Source: Stenocarpella maydis (taxonomy: Eukaryota; Ascomycota; Sordariomycetes; Diaporthales; Diaporthaceae). From it: a stretch of DNA of 64,000 bases. A program made the translations under genes and the position numbers. The stretch covers positions 811,065 to 875,064 of the forward strand of contig NQMI01000004.1 of assembly GCA_002270565.1 (NCBI GenBank), in the 5' to 3' direction. The notes under the pieces were generated by a model, which was given only the letters and a program-made list of their open reading frames with translations, did not search any database and had not been told where the DNA came from. Shown piece after piece: positions 10,784 through 21,680 of this stretch (its first letter is position 1; every line of letters starts with the position of its first letter).

Positions 10784-11366
10784 CAGCGGAGCGGGACGTG
10801 TATCTCGCACGCGAAGCGTGCGAGATATGCTGGCCCACTCCGCTTGCGGCGTAGCGTTCTGCTTATCCCCGTGCCTCTGCAGCCCCTGGCTGACTAAGCA
10901 ACCCAAGCACGCTCCACGCCCAATATCAACCACGCTTCTTCATTATCAACACCATAGAAACCGCTAAACGATATGAATTGACTGTTTTAAAGCAACTTGG
11001 TGATAGATTCAGTCTGTTCTGAAGGCGTCCTCTTGTTGTTTCTAGGGGGGAACCCCCTAGGACCCCCTGCCTGCGGCGCTGAGCCTGCGGCGCCTCACCA
11101 CGCCCCCTTCCGGCCCACGCCCCCTTCCGGCCCGCGCCTTCCTCTTCAACAACGGACCACGATTTTCAACGACATGTCTTCTTAACAATTTCCTCTCGGC
11201 TAAATACTTTCAGAGGTACATCGTCATTGACCAATCCAGACTCGAGGATTCTGAACAGACCAATCCAGACTCAGATAACTTTCGGGTGATTACGCTGGGT
11301 AAGAACGCTACGCGGGCCGCATATCTCGCACGCTTCGCATGCTCGATACACGTCCCGCTCCGCTGA
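10784..11366. mobile_element. Inverted-repeat (foldback/MITE-like) element
   Basis: A 75-bp left arm (10784-10860) and a 66-bp right arm (11301-11366) are imperfect reverse complements. Both carry TCAGCGGAGCGGGACGTGTA, then GAAGCGTGCGAGATATGC, then GCGTAGCGTTCT. The ~440 bp between them have no coding capacity. The left arm holds a perfect hairpin: TATCTCGCACGC, loop GAA, then its exact complement (10801-10827). In the right arm the same hairpin has decayed at a few positions. This is the structure of a non-autonomous foldback or MITE element. No transposase family can be assigned from the arms alone. Confidence 0.65.
11099..11132. repeat. 17-bp direct tandem repeat
   Basis: CACGCCCCCTTCCGGCC occurs twice in a row, preceded by two copies of a CCTGCGGCGC-type motif, inside the inverted-repeat element. 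Confidence 0.7.
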
Positions 11367-11472
11367 AAACAAAATGCAACCTGGGGCCCTTTCTCAATTC
11401 CTCTCATAATAGCCCAGCCTATTCCTCTCAATTACCACCCAACCACACATCCTGAGCTATAATGAAGAGAAT

Positions 11473-12552
11473 ATGCTGATGCCATATTTAATATATAATA
11501 ATGGGCTTACTTTAGGTGAAGCTACCCAAAGCATAGTATTACTAAGCGATATTCTTCTGCGGGTGAATGGTACCTATTCAAATGGGGCTATCAGCCTGCT
11601 TAACGCCTATCTATTACTAAGGAGAATGGCTTTTAAATGGATTATTAAGCAGGAATCACTAGGCTAACCCCAACAGCCTTAGTATAGTAAATTCTGAGGC
11701 TATTATGAAGAAATGAGGTGATAATCAGCCTCTTAGGAAGCACTAATAGCATCATTTAAAAGCCGCCATAATGATATTAAGATAAAGATTTCTCGCCTTA
11801 AGAAGCAGCCCAATTTAATAGCTTTACGCCAAAGGCGGTCCACTATATTTCAACCACCGAGAGAATTTAGCTGGGTTAAACCAGAGTTAACAGGTCATAT
11901 AATAGGCGTATATAGGCAAGGTTATTATTTAATACAGAGGCTTTTAATAATTGGGTATTAATAATTTTAGGTATTAAACAGCCTGTGCTTGGATCTGCGG
12001 AGACCAAAATGCCTTAAGAAGATAAGTGGAGCGTCTTGGGTAACCCTTATTAAGCTATTACGGCTTCTGGTTACTATTTAACCGGAATCTCTTTAAGGGA
12101 AAGATCTTTAAGCCTAATAGTTCTTAAAGAGTTCAAGCAGTTGTGCCCTTGGCATTATATCACATCACCCAATGGCTAGACTAACAATAAAATTACTATA
12201 GTATAGCTTTATGATGTTTTACCCTAGATAAATAAAATCCAAGGAGATAATGATTCCCAGCAATTCTACTGATTTTAGATAGCCATAAAAGCCATACTTA
12301 GTATTTAAATTCCTTTAATACTATATTAAAGGTTTATTTACTAATAATACTTGGGTAGGGGAATTTATTAAGGAGTGCTTCTTTAGCAACATTTTTTTGT
12401 GCTTCCTCCCAGCACATACTTCTCACGGGCTACAGCCAGCAGATAATGGACATTTCAATGTCCTTAAGGCTGCTTATCGAAAAGAATTAGCCAAACTTAA
12501 CTCTATCACCAACTCAGCGCCTATAGCAAATCAAACTTCCTCTATTGTTTAG
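11473..12552 (+). pseudogene. Fot1/pogo-type (Tc1/mariner) transposase relic
   Basis: The AT-rich stretch is littered with stops, but 12361-12552 still reads in one frame through FLPAHTSHGLQPADNGHFN followed by VLKAAYRKEL. This is the C-terminal part of the DDE domain of fungal Fot1/Pot2 (pogo) elements, where the family has a PPHTSHLLQPLD-type motif. Upstream, scattered pieces (EAITASGYYLTG-like; LCPWHYIT) fit the same domain at lower quality. The 5' open frame at 11473-11667 may be the former N-terminal DNA-binding part. Excess A/T and TAA/TAG/TTA codons point to RIP. Terminal repeats were not identified. Confidence 0.75.
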
Positions 12553-14002
12553 TAAAGACTAGAGCGGCTGTAAAGCTAACAACTATTCGATCGGCTTAAA
12601 AGCATACTAGAAATTAGCCTATAAGCCACCAGAAGGCATTAAATCACCCAGAAATCCAGCCAAATCAAGAGAGATCTGAGAATAGTACAGGCTAAAGCCT
12701 TGCCGTAAGAATCTAGCGATAAGGACCTTATTACGAGGGACTACATACTCAAATTAGCTTAAAACTACCAGCCCGGGCGCAAAGAAGCGGCCAGAACATC
12801 GCAACCCCTTAAGGGAAATGCAGGTAGCATAGGCCTTCCTCGGAGCAAGAAAACGCTAGCTCAAGGCTCGTATACGGTCTGGCAGAGGGCACAAAGAAAC
12901 GCCATACCTCCCAACCCCAACAAAAAATTCATTATATTCATGAGCTATTAAGCTAAGGAGGGTTATTGAAGACTTAAGAGAGTTTCCAGGCTCCAGAACG
13001 CATACCTGCTGATAAAAAGTATTTGAAGGCTTTAGTAATAAGGGACCAGGCGATGAGGATGAGGAGAACATTCCGGCACCAATTGTCACGAGATCTGGGC
13101 ATGGAATCAAACGGCCGGCTAGATATATGGATTAGCCATCTTCTAAGCTTCAATTTGCTATACAAATCAACTCTCAACACCAATTATTGAGTATTTTATG
13201 TGCATCATGAGTTTGGGCAGTTTATATGTGGCTCCTCATTCCACTGGTAGGGGTGTTCCACTAGTGGGTGTCAGATGGTAGTACGTTACGTATTCCCATG
13301 CAGCCATACTACGTAAATAAGCTCAGACTAATACTGGACTAGGACCAAACACGTCGTCCGAAATTATAATCGTTCCTGGTAACAGCCGGCCACTACGAGG
13401 TGGCACTCTTCCCCTAAGCAGTTTTCAAGTAATCGAAACTTCATATTCCATGGTTTAGCCGGAAATAACTCAAAGAATTCAAGCTCTCAGGAGGTCCGGC
13501 AAACCACTGGACTCATGCCCAACTGCCTCGCCGTTACTGCCTACTTCTGCTGGAATTCTTCAAGCCCTATTTCTGAGCCGCTTTAGGCGCTCGGGAACGT
13601 TATCCCTATTGGACAGGACCCGAGCTCTCGCTTAGACCTCCGCAGGCATCCTAAACGTTCAATCTCTACCTCCCCACCGCAGGGCATACACGGAGTAACC
13701 GCTGATAATGTTGTTCTCCCTAGGGGACCGTAGGGGAGCACAGTCCGGTTGACGTGATTGCCGAGCTTTTGGTCACGAGTATTCGTGCGCCTGGCTAGGA
13801 CCGGCAAAATCCGTGTGCGGTGCCCGAGCTTCAAGCACAGCTTCCGCCTATTCGCCCGAGAAACCATGGTCTCAGAGTTTCGATACGGCTGGTGCTCCCG
13901 ATCTACCCATCTGCTGGCAATAGGCACTATATTGGAAATATTTGGAACCTAATTTTGCAGAGTGACCGCATCCGCCTGCGTTTCGTATGTCTCTATGGAT
14001 AC
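12553..14002. other. Intergenic between transposon relic and UDP-glucose dehydrogenase
   Basis: AT-rich to about 13.3 kb, then of normal composition. Two overlapping open frames of 114 (minus, 13583-13927) and 126 codons (plus, 13820-14200) show no recognisable family; the second overlaps the last exon of the dehydrogenase. A decayed gene here cannot be excluded. Confidence 0.4.
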
Positions 14003-15655
14003 CTAGATACGAGCGTGGGTGCTTTGAATCTGTGGCGCTCCGCGAGCTCGATGTACGAGACGACCAACTCCTTCCAGGTGGAAACCAAGAGCTGCAACCT
14101 CAGGTCCGAGGTAGTTGTGTCCATCGAAAATGTACCTGGGCCTCCTCATCAACCGACGGATTTGCTCCCACTCAGCTGTTGGGGTCCCGTGGCCTGCTAG
14201 AACGCAGCAAGCAATGTTTAGCACGCGCTGAACCGGCTTGATGAAGCAGTGTATGCGTAGTAGTAATTAGGTGCTTACCTGTCGGGAAAAGGCGCAAGCC
14301 CTCCCAGGTGTTCAGAACAGCAACTGCGCTTGCCCCGCGACAAGTGCTAAGAATGTCTTTGCCCACAGACACTCGCTCGTCTGCGATGTGCGCGAGCCCG
14401 TTCAAGCTTGTGCGCACGTCGTCCATGATCTTGGCCTCACTGACGAGGGGTTCAAAAATACGGACGGGATAGCCCGCCAGGGCCAAGGAACGAACCACCT
14501 TGATAGCTGGCGACTCGCGCGTGTCACCTGTCTTGGGCTTGAAGGCGAACCCGAAAATGGCCACGGTGGCGTGTTTCGGGACGCGAGTGATAATCCGCTT
14601 GATGCAGCGCTCGGTCTGGTAGCTATTGACTGTCACAATGCTCCCGAAATAGGATGCCACAGCCTGAAGCCCCAGCTCGGACGCAGTCCACGTGAGGTGC
14701 AACACATCTTTTTTGAAGCAGCTGCCGCCAAATCCGATTGTGGCGTTCAACATGCTTGCACCAATCCGCTGGTCAAGGCCACATGCCGACGAGACCTCTC
14801 TGATGTCAGCACCAAGCTCCTCGCAGACCGCACTCAGGGCGTTGATGCTGCTGATGCGCTGTGACAGGAGGGCGTTTGCTGCCAGCTTGGACAATTCGCA
14901 GGACTGGCTTCTCATGGTCATGATCCTATCCCTCGGAACCCAGTGGGCGTACAGATCGGCCAGATACTGCGCCGCTTCTCTGCCGCTGTCCGTGTCGGAC
15001 GAGCCGATCAGGACACGGCCGGGGTTAAGCAGATCCTGGATTGCTGTGCCCTCTGCTAAGAACTCGGGGTTCGACAGAACCTCGCAGTGCACGCCAGGCC
15101 GAAGCAGACTACTTAGCACTCTCACGGTCTCCTCGGCCGTTCCACATGGCAGTGTGCTCTTGTTGACCAGTATAAAGTCCTTGGCCGCCGTCTGTGCGAC
15201 CTGCTTGATTGCCCCGTAGAAACTTGTCATGTCAGGAGCCAATCCTGCCGCTGGATGGGTTACTTCACCAGCGGTAGACGGAGTCTCGACGGCGATGAAG
15301 ATCACATCCGCTTCTCGGACTTCCTTGTCGATGTCAGTTGAGAAGTTCAAGTTGCACGTGCGAGATGCGCAACCAGGTCCGAGTCCCCTTGCCGTCTGCA
15401 CAACCTCGACGAGTCCGGGCTCGTTGATAGGAGGAGAGGTCGAGTTCCACAGCGCAATCCTGCTGGCATTCTTGTCGACGATACAAACTTCGACCTCGGG
15501 CACTTTCATAGCAATTACCGAGGCGGTCGGTCCACCCTTGATGATCGCAGCATGTTAGGAATCAAGCTCGGCCCAGTGTCACGACACAAGTGACATACCA
15601 CGTATCCCGCGCCAACACAGCAGATCTTGGTAATTTGCTCCTTTGATTCTGCCAT
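14003..15655 (-). CDS. UDP-glucose 6-dehydrogenase
   Basis: NAD-dependent two-step oxidation of UDP-glucose to UDP-glucuronic acid in the cytosol. Three exons: 15655-15599, 15536-14279 and 14175-14003. The introns are 15598-15537 (62 nt, GTATGT...AAG) and 14278-14176 (103 nt, GTAAGC...ACAG). Total 1488 nt, 495 residues, the normal length. The first exon ends inside the Rossmann motif, GAGYV joining GGPTASVIA. NKSTLPCGT, NPEFLAEGTA, GFGGSCFKKD (catalytic Cys) and FGFAFKPKTGDTRES are all intact. The last exon supplies RRPRYIFDGHNYLG, the C-terminal UDP-binding fold. Ascomycetes such as Neurospora usually do not need UDP-GlcA for wall synthesis, so a copy next to a UXS-like gene and a sugar aminotransferase suggests a specialised pathway. 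An alternative acceptor a few codons upstream in the last intron is possible. Confidence 0.92.
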
Positions 15656-16609
15656 ATCTTTTACAATGCACTAATTTGCTTCTTGACAAAAGAATGCGTG
15701 ATAAATGAGATCATCTTAGAACCACAGGTCTCATCAATGTCTCCGTCACGTGGGCGGGGATTTCTTTTAGTCTTTTCCACTCTCCTCAACTGCTTCAGAC
15801 TACGAGCCCTTGCGAGTATACGGCTCCCAGGTGTCGTCATTGATTACTGTAATCGAGATCTTGGTTCCACTAGGATATCGTCCATGCTTCATTGCAGGTT
15901 TTCTACCATGCCATCGAGCTGCGAGCCAAGTACAAAATGTGAGTGACCAGTTGACCGTTCCACTTAAATTGGTACCATACGGCCCTCCGTGGACCGCCGG
16001 GACGGCACTGATTTGCCGCCTTTATTTATTACCAGCCTGGGGTTGCTTTCCTATTATCGACCTAGTGCTTGCACGCCTAAGGGCCGGGGAGGGGAGTTTT
16101 TCATTCCGTCACATAATTCAATCATGGTCAAAAATATAAACGAAATTATAAGATTAAAACGTAATACTAATAACAGCCTAACTTATATTCCCATCACTAA
16201 CCGTTCTAGTATATATGAATAATGTAAAGTGTCCTAGGTTAAATGATGTCAACTCGCCAATTATATGTTGCTATTATTGGAATATATAGTTGGGATGCTG
16301 GCGTTACGCCCTGGTCAGAGGACGACACCCCTCCCCCCCCCGGCAGGTTAGTGTAACTTGCCGCATACCCACATACTCAACTAGTGTAAACCCTATACCA
16401 AGCACATCCCGCTCAGAAAGGAGACTGTGATGGCTTAGATGGTGAAATCATGCTCTCCAGTTCCCCGCGCTCTTTCGTGCCTGATGACCTTCGGCGAGCT
16501 GTATCGGAGTCTTCCTTACCTGCTGTTTTCTAGGACACCTATCGTGGTTCACTCTCACATCCTCTTGGAGTGTGGCACATCAAGTCAAGTCAACTTACTT
16601 CCGGACGTT
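15656..16609. other. Shared upstream region of UDP-glucose dehydrogenase and aminotransferase
   Basis: A 954-bp gap between two divergently transcribed pathway genes, partly AT-rich (16.13-16.3 kb). No gene is seen in it. The arrangement would allow shared control, but no known binding site can be named. Confidence 0.4.
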
Positions 16610-17828
16610 ATGATTCCCCTATCAAAGCCATTCTTGCCACCAACATCGGTGCCATATCTTCAAGAGGTCTTTCAGTCTGGGAAACTGGTAGGCCAGGGAC
16701 CATGGACACAGCTCTGTACACGATGGCTAGAAAATATGATGATGGAGGGCAAGGCGTTTCTGGTGACTTCTGGTACCACAGCTCTGGAAATGGCAGCCAT
16801 GGTCGTCGATATACGTCCCGGCGACGAAGTCATTTTCCCAAGCTTCACATTCGTGTCCACCGTAAACGCGTTTGTTGCCAGGGGCGCCGTGCCTGTCTTC
16901 GTCGACATTGAGGATAAGACGATGAACATCAACGTGTCTGAAATCGAGGCCGCCATCACCCCAAGGACCCGTACCATAGTCCCCGTCCACTACGCCGGTA
17001 TCTCGTGTGCGATGGACGAGATCATGGACCTTGCCAGTCTCCATAACCTGGCGGTGATCGAGGATGCGGCGCAGAGTCTCACCTCCAAGTATCATGGCAA
17101 ATTCTCCGGGACAATCGGCCACATTGGGTGTTTCAGCTTCCACGAGACCAAGAATTTCACGTCTGGTGGTCAAGGCGGAGCCGTTCTCATCAACCAACGA
17201 GAGCTGGTTGACCGTGCAGAGGTTGTCTACGACAACGGCACAAACAGGGTGCAGTTTCTCCGCGGAGAGATCCAGCAGTACGAATGGCAAGACGTAGGCT
17301 CGAACTACGTCTTATCCGAATGTCTTGCAGCTCTCCTGTGGTCACACCTGGAACTGTCAGATGTCATTCAGAAGCGGCGTCGTGAGATCTGGCACAAATA
17401 CCATGCCCAACTTCAAGAAATAGCAGCTACGACCGGTGCCTTTGAAGTCCCCAGTCTGCCGCCTGGCTGCGAGAGTAACGGGCACATATACTGTTCGTTC
17501 TTTCACCAACCTGTTCTTTAGACCCCATGCTCGACGCTGACACGTACTTTGACTAGATATCAGGCTGACAGATCCCGGGCGGCGGGGGAGTTTCATTGCC
17601 CACATGAAGCAGAACGGAGTTGCAGTGACACCTCACTACACCCCGCTGCACTTGTCAGCTATTGGTAAGCGAATAGGAAGGTTCGTTGGCGAAGATCGCA
17701 ACACGAGCCTCGGAAGCGAGTCACTGGTACGGTTGCCAATTTATCATGAATTGGGGGAGGGAGAGCAGGCTGAGGTTGTCCGGAACTTGCATTCTTTCTT
17801 TGCAACTCGTCTTGACTCTAGACTCTAG
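16610..17828 (+). CDS. WecE/DegT-type sugar-nucleotide aminotransferase
   Basis: PLP-dependent transaminase of the DegT/DnrJ/EryC1/StrS family, closest in motifs to bacterial WecE (RffA), which aminates dTDP-4-keto-6-deoxyglucose. Exon 1 is 16610-17492, the intron 17493-17556 (64 nt, GTTCGT...CTAG), and exon 2 17557-17828; 384 residues against about 376 for WecE. Start MIPLSKPFLPP matches the bacterial start; an upstream in-frame ATG at 16439 would add 57 unrelated residues. Seen: SGKLVGQGPWT, SGTTALEMAA, RPGDEVIFPSFTFVST, VPVHYAGISCAMD, EDAAQ, and GCFSFHETKNFTSGGQGG with the PLP lysine at residue 181. Exon 2 carries HYTPLH and GEDRNTSLGSESLVRLP. Strong similarity to bacterial enzymes suggests horizontal origin, with an intron gained later. 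In this setting the acceptor could be a 4-keto pentose from the UXS-like step. Confidence 0.92.
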
Positions 17829-17905
17829 ACAAGAAATACCTAGAAGAATGTGACTATATATCTAGGTAGTGAGTATTCAGGTGCGCCGCTTCACAGAAAT
17901 TGAAT

Positions 17906-18653
17906 TTAAATGCTTGAAGATGGAAAGATGCTACGCATGCCTCCTTTCGCAACCTGCTCTGATAGAATCTGCTGTCGTGTCGTGCCTGTCAGAGCATCAA
18001 TCTCGCTTTCTGCGATGTCCCGCACCATTACATGAATATGATCAAGACTCTTCACGTTCTGCCATTCCGCCTTTTGCTTAAACCACAAGAGTTTCTCGCC
18101 GAAGTCCGCCCCAAGCCGCTTGCCGAAAACCCGCCGCAAAAAGGTCTCTATAGTCGCAGTGGCCTTTGCCGTGGGGAGGCCTGTATCGGGATCAATGGGG
18201 ATGCTGACCTTGGACCAGACCACAAGGTGCGTGATTCCCTTGGCCACACCGTAAGGCCAATCGTTCCGGATTATTTTGAAGTCATCAGGATGGTTGAACA
18301 GGGCAGTATCCCGAGCGACAATTGGGTATTCCCATCTTAGCCTCTCCCGTCGAACGAACTCAGCAATGGTTGACCCATACTGCTTTTCGACCCCGGAGTA
18401 CCAAAGGATATAGTTGCGAAGGTCCTGTGGGCACCGCTGAAGTATGCCCATGTCACTTGCAGCTTGTGAGGTTTAGTATGATGGAATGAATCCACCTCCA
18501 ACCTGCTGCAAGGGGTGCAGGGGGAATACCAATGATGTTCTTCAACTGCGCCCATTCATACGGTCTGAACTCATCAGATTGTCCCAGCAAGGCCTTTACG
18601 TCATCCTCGCTGAGTTTGAAAGGCGGGTTCTCGATGACGGATTTCACGTTCAT
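17906..18653 (-). CDS. DUF3605 / GIG1-type (N-acetylglucosamine-induced) protein
   Basis: Exon 1 is 18653-18530, the intron 18529-18463 (67 nt, GTATTC...ACAAG), and exon 2 18462-17906; 226 residues. The splice joins QLKNIIA to ASDMGILQRCP and keeps the frame. Family signatures include SEDDVKALLG, FRPYEWAQLK, ERLRWEYP, IIRNDWPYGV, ITHLVVWSK, LLWFKQKAEW and LDHIHVMV. This matches the fungal DUF3605 family that includes Candida GIG1, a gene induced by GlcNAc and linked to sensitivity to a chitin-synthase inhibitor; the biochemical role is unknown. It is convergent with the aminotransferase gene (stops 78 bp apart). Its presence beside amino-sugar genes is suggestive but may be chance. Confidence 0.85.
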
Positions 18654-19581
18654 TGCCGCTCAGTTTTGCTGGATCAGTCTGAGGTGGCGGTAGCAAAGTC
18701 CGGCATTACTAGGATCTACAAAAAATGAGTGATGTATGCAGGAATAGTTCCTTCCAAAAGAATGCGTGCATGTGCCCTGACTACAGCCAACTTCTGGGTG
18801 CTCGGATACTACGGCGTGCATCTCGTACTGTACTTGTGCATAGCATACCTAGGTACACGCAATACATGCACCTGTAACTGGACGTGCTTGTTCTGACTCG
18901 CGCGGGTATTATATTTCAACATCCCAGAGTTTATGAGGATCCTTGCGTGAGTTCGGCAGTTACTTTCCCTGCATATGCTTCAGCCGGTTTTTCGAAACCT
19001 AAATTATTGACGAGGTTCTCGCCATACCCTCCCCCTGTCTGGCTGGCTTTAGTATGCATAGGCTTGTTACATTTCTACAGGCATCCCAACTTTTAATGTA
19101 CTTCTTTCTGGCGTTAGTCTTGGACCCACCAGGAAGCACTTTCCCAGGCAGGACCATCTTATGCAAGTACCCCAAGTCCCTTGCGTTAGAGAAGAGGAGA
19201 CGTAACACTTGAGATGCATGGAAAGGGGTCAACTATGGAGCTGGACCGTCACCTGTCATCAATGATATCGCCTGCGTGAGAAACTCTGCGCCAGAGGGGG
19301 GTAGATACCGTCCACTACGTAGTCACTAATAGGGGTTTCGGGATAATAGTCAACAGTAGGCGGCAGACTTACGGCAGTGGAAGTGAAGGACGACGAAAGA
19401 AAAGCAATCCGCTGTTAAATCAATGATAAATAAAGGCCATGCCACGCCGGATACGCACACACGATCAGATTCTCAAGAACGGAACCACACCATACCCATC
19501 TGTGGACACTACCCCTACCATTCACTCAACTATTGGCATCCCTTGGATACTATATCTATTTAGAATCACAGCATCTCTGCC
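18654..19581. other. Intergenic, nothing recognised
   Basis: Upstream regions of the divergent DUF3605 and SDR genes. Only open frames of 60-80 codons without motifs are present. Confidence 0.5.
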
Positions 19582-20481
19582 ATGCCTCTCTTTAAGCCCG
19601 AGAACGTCAACATTCCCGTCTTGAATCAGTTCTCCCTTAACGGCAAGATTGCCGCTGTAACCGGAGGCGCCAAGGGAATCGGTCTCGAAATCGTCCGTGG
19701 ACTCGCCGAGGCGGGGGCCGACGTCGCTCTCATTTTCAAGACTTCACAGCAAGCCGCCGAGGACGCGGCAGCCACCATCTCTCGCGACACGGGGAGGCGG
19801 GTGCAAGCATACCAGTGCGATATCTCGAGACGGAAAGACACAGATGACACCATGCAGCAGATCGCCAAGGAGTTTGGCCGCGGCCGGCTCGATATCGTGG
19901 TGGCTAACGCTGGTGTGTGCGCCGTCACCCCCGCGCTCGAGGTGACCGAGGATGCATGGGCAGCGAACAACGGTCCGAACCTGGACGGCGCTATGTGGAC
20001 GGCGCAAGCCGCAGGGAAGATCTTCAAGGAGCTGGGGAAAGGCAACCTGATCTTCACGGCGAGCATGAGCGGGAGCATTGTGAATATTCCCCAGACAATA
20101 TCCACGTACTGTGCCAGCAAGGCCGCCGTGGTGCACCTCGCCAAGTCCCTGGCGGTGGAGTGGGCGGAATTCGCGCGTGTGAATGCTATTTCTCCTGGTT
20201 TTGTCATGACGGACGTCCTATCCGTTTGCCCCAAGGAGTTGCTCAGTACGTGGGTCAATATGACGCCCGGTAAGAGGATTTGTGATCCTGCCGAGCTGAA
20301 GAGTGTGAGTTCCCCTTGTTCCATCCATTCAGTCCAACTCTTGGTTAAATTGGCTTTCAAAATTGGATTTTCAAACTGACAGTGTGCTTAAAAACAGGCA
20401 TATGTCTTCCTCGCTTCCGACGCCTGCAGCTTCATGACCGGCGCAAACATCGTGATAGACGGAGGTTACACGCTCCCCTAG
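19582..20481 (+). CDS. Classical short-chain dehydrogenase (sorbose reductase/arabinitol dehydrogenase-like)
   Basis: NAD(P)-dependent SDR. Exon 1 is 19582-20304, the intron 20305-20397 (93 nt, GTGAGT...ACAG), and exon 2 20398-20481; 268 residues. The cofactor motif TGGAKGIG is at 27-34, ANAGV follows LDIVV, and catalytic Tyr176/Lys180 lie in STYCASK. VNAISPGFVMTD and the C-terminal TGANIVIDGGYTLP complete the fold. The opening (PVLNQFSLNGKIAAVTGG) resembles fungal sorbose reductase, mannitol and arabinitol dehydrogenases, so a polyol or keto-sugar substrate is likely but not proven. NNGPNLDGAMWTA, where the family usually has a Val-containing NxxG motif, is slightly unusual. It sits at the right end of the nucleotide-sugar group; involvement in the pathway is unproven. 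Confidence 0.9.
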
Positions 20482-21680
20482 CAATATTGAACACAGGGGC
20501 CGCCAATTGATAGCACCTCAAATCAATTATTCCTCTTGTAGTACCCTTTATACTATCAGATTTCCTGCCCTAACGCCTGGAGCTATCAAGTTGTAGTACG
20601 CAGTCCGTGGCCAACAGGTCGGATATCCGTTTTCGGTACTAGTTGTCTGGCATTAACCTGAAACTTGTTTTTAAATGAGGAATACATACCTAGTTCGGCC
20701 TAGGAAGCAATTGATGACACTCAACCACCTTCATTCTCAGTACTAACTACGTTATACACCTGAGCCCATAGCAAGTATGCGAAAATGAAAACGATAATGC
20801 TGACACGGCAAGGATTGTACAAGATAAATAAATTAGCCCGAGTCCTTGTTCCTATGTTATCGTCTGGGGCGAAGGGTAGCAAGCTCCCACACTAATCATA
20901 AGAGACATCGATCCGCGCATGAAGAAATATTTCGATGACGCAAGGTTATGAATATGAGAGAAAAGAAGTCATGTCCATGGCTGCATTCTTTGTATTTGAT
21001 AACTATTTCATTAGCCCAGTCTTCTCTTCCGCCTCGGGCAGATTCATACAAGGTCTCGCAAGTACGACTTCTATCTCTTTACAACAACATCGAACAACTC
21101 TTTCATTCTCTGGAGACGTTAACCGCGCCACAAATATGATAAAGCCACGTAATATGTATGATTTCTTAATGAAATTGAGCAGTAGCTAACCAGACTAGAG
21201 AAAATTCTAGAATACCTAGTTAGGCAATACTACTTGTACCATGGCAATTTCGTTTGCCAGGCTATCCGTCTCGCACCGCCGCCTGATCTGGATCTTCGCA
21301 GTGATGCCGCCCGGCTGCGCGCTGTTTGTCTGAGCTATTGGGCCTGTTGCAGATGCTACTCCTGTTAACAGGCACACACTTCAGCCGTTGTAGCAGCTGC
21401 AAACAGGCATACACGCTGCATGACGTTGTACAGAACGCCCTGTAGAGAACAAAACCAACTAATGTTGTACCAAGATCATTATCCGGACTCGGTTCCCTTT
21501 CCACAAGGACTAAAATTGTTTCGCACAATGTCCAACGCATGGCCGCAATGTGCTCATCTGTCAAATGTGAGGGTCTCGGATAAAGCCACCTTGGTAGGTC
21601 GTCTGCTGCCTGAGATCCTCCTCATCCTCCTCCATTAGGCTGCCTCCAAAACCATATCAGAAAATGGTCTATCTCGAGAC
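20482..21680. other. Intergenic, nothing firm
   Basis: Moderately AT-rich. An 84-codon open frame at 20935-21189 and a 100-codon frame on the minus strand at 21262-21564 have no recognisable motif. The second could be the eroded 3' end of the HET pseudogene. Confidence 0.4.

Noticed and set aside
13583..13927. 114-codon open frame between transposon relic and UDP-glucose dehydrogenase
   Set aside because: No motif, and an overlapping frame on the other strand. A decayed gene is possible but cannot be supported.
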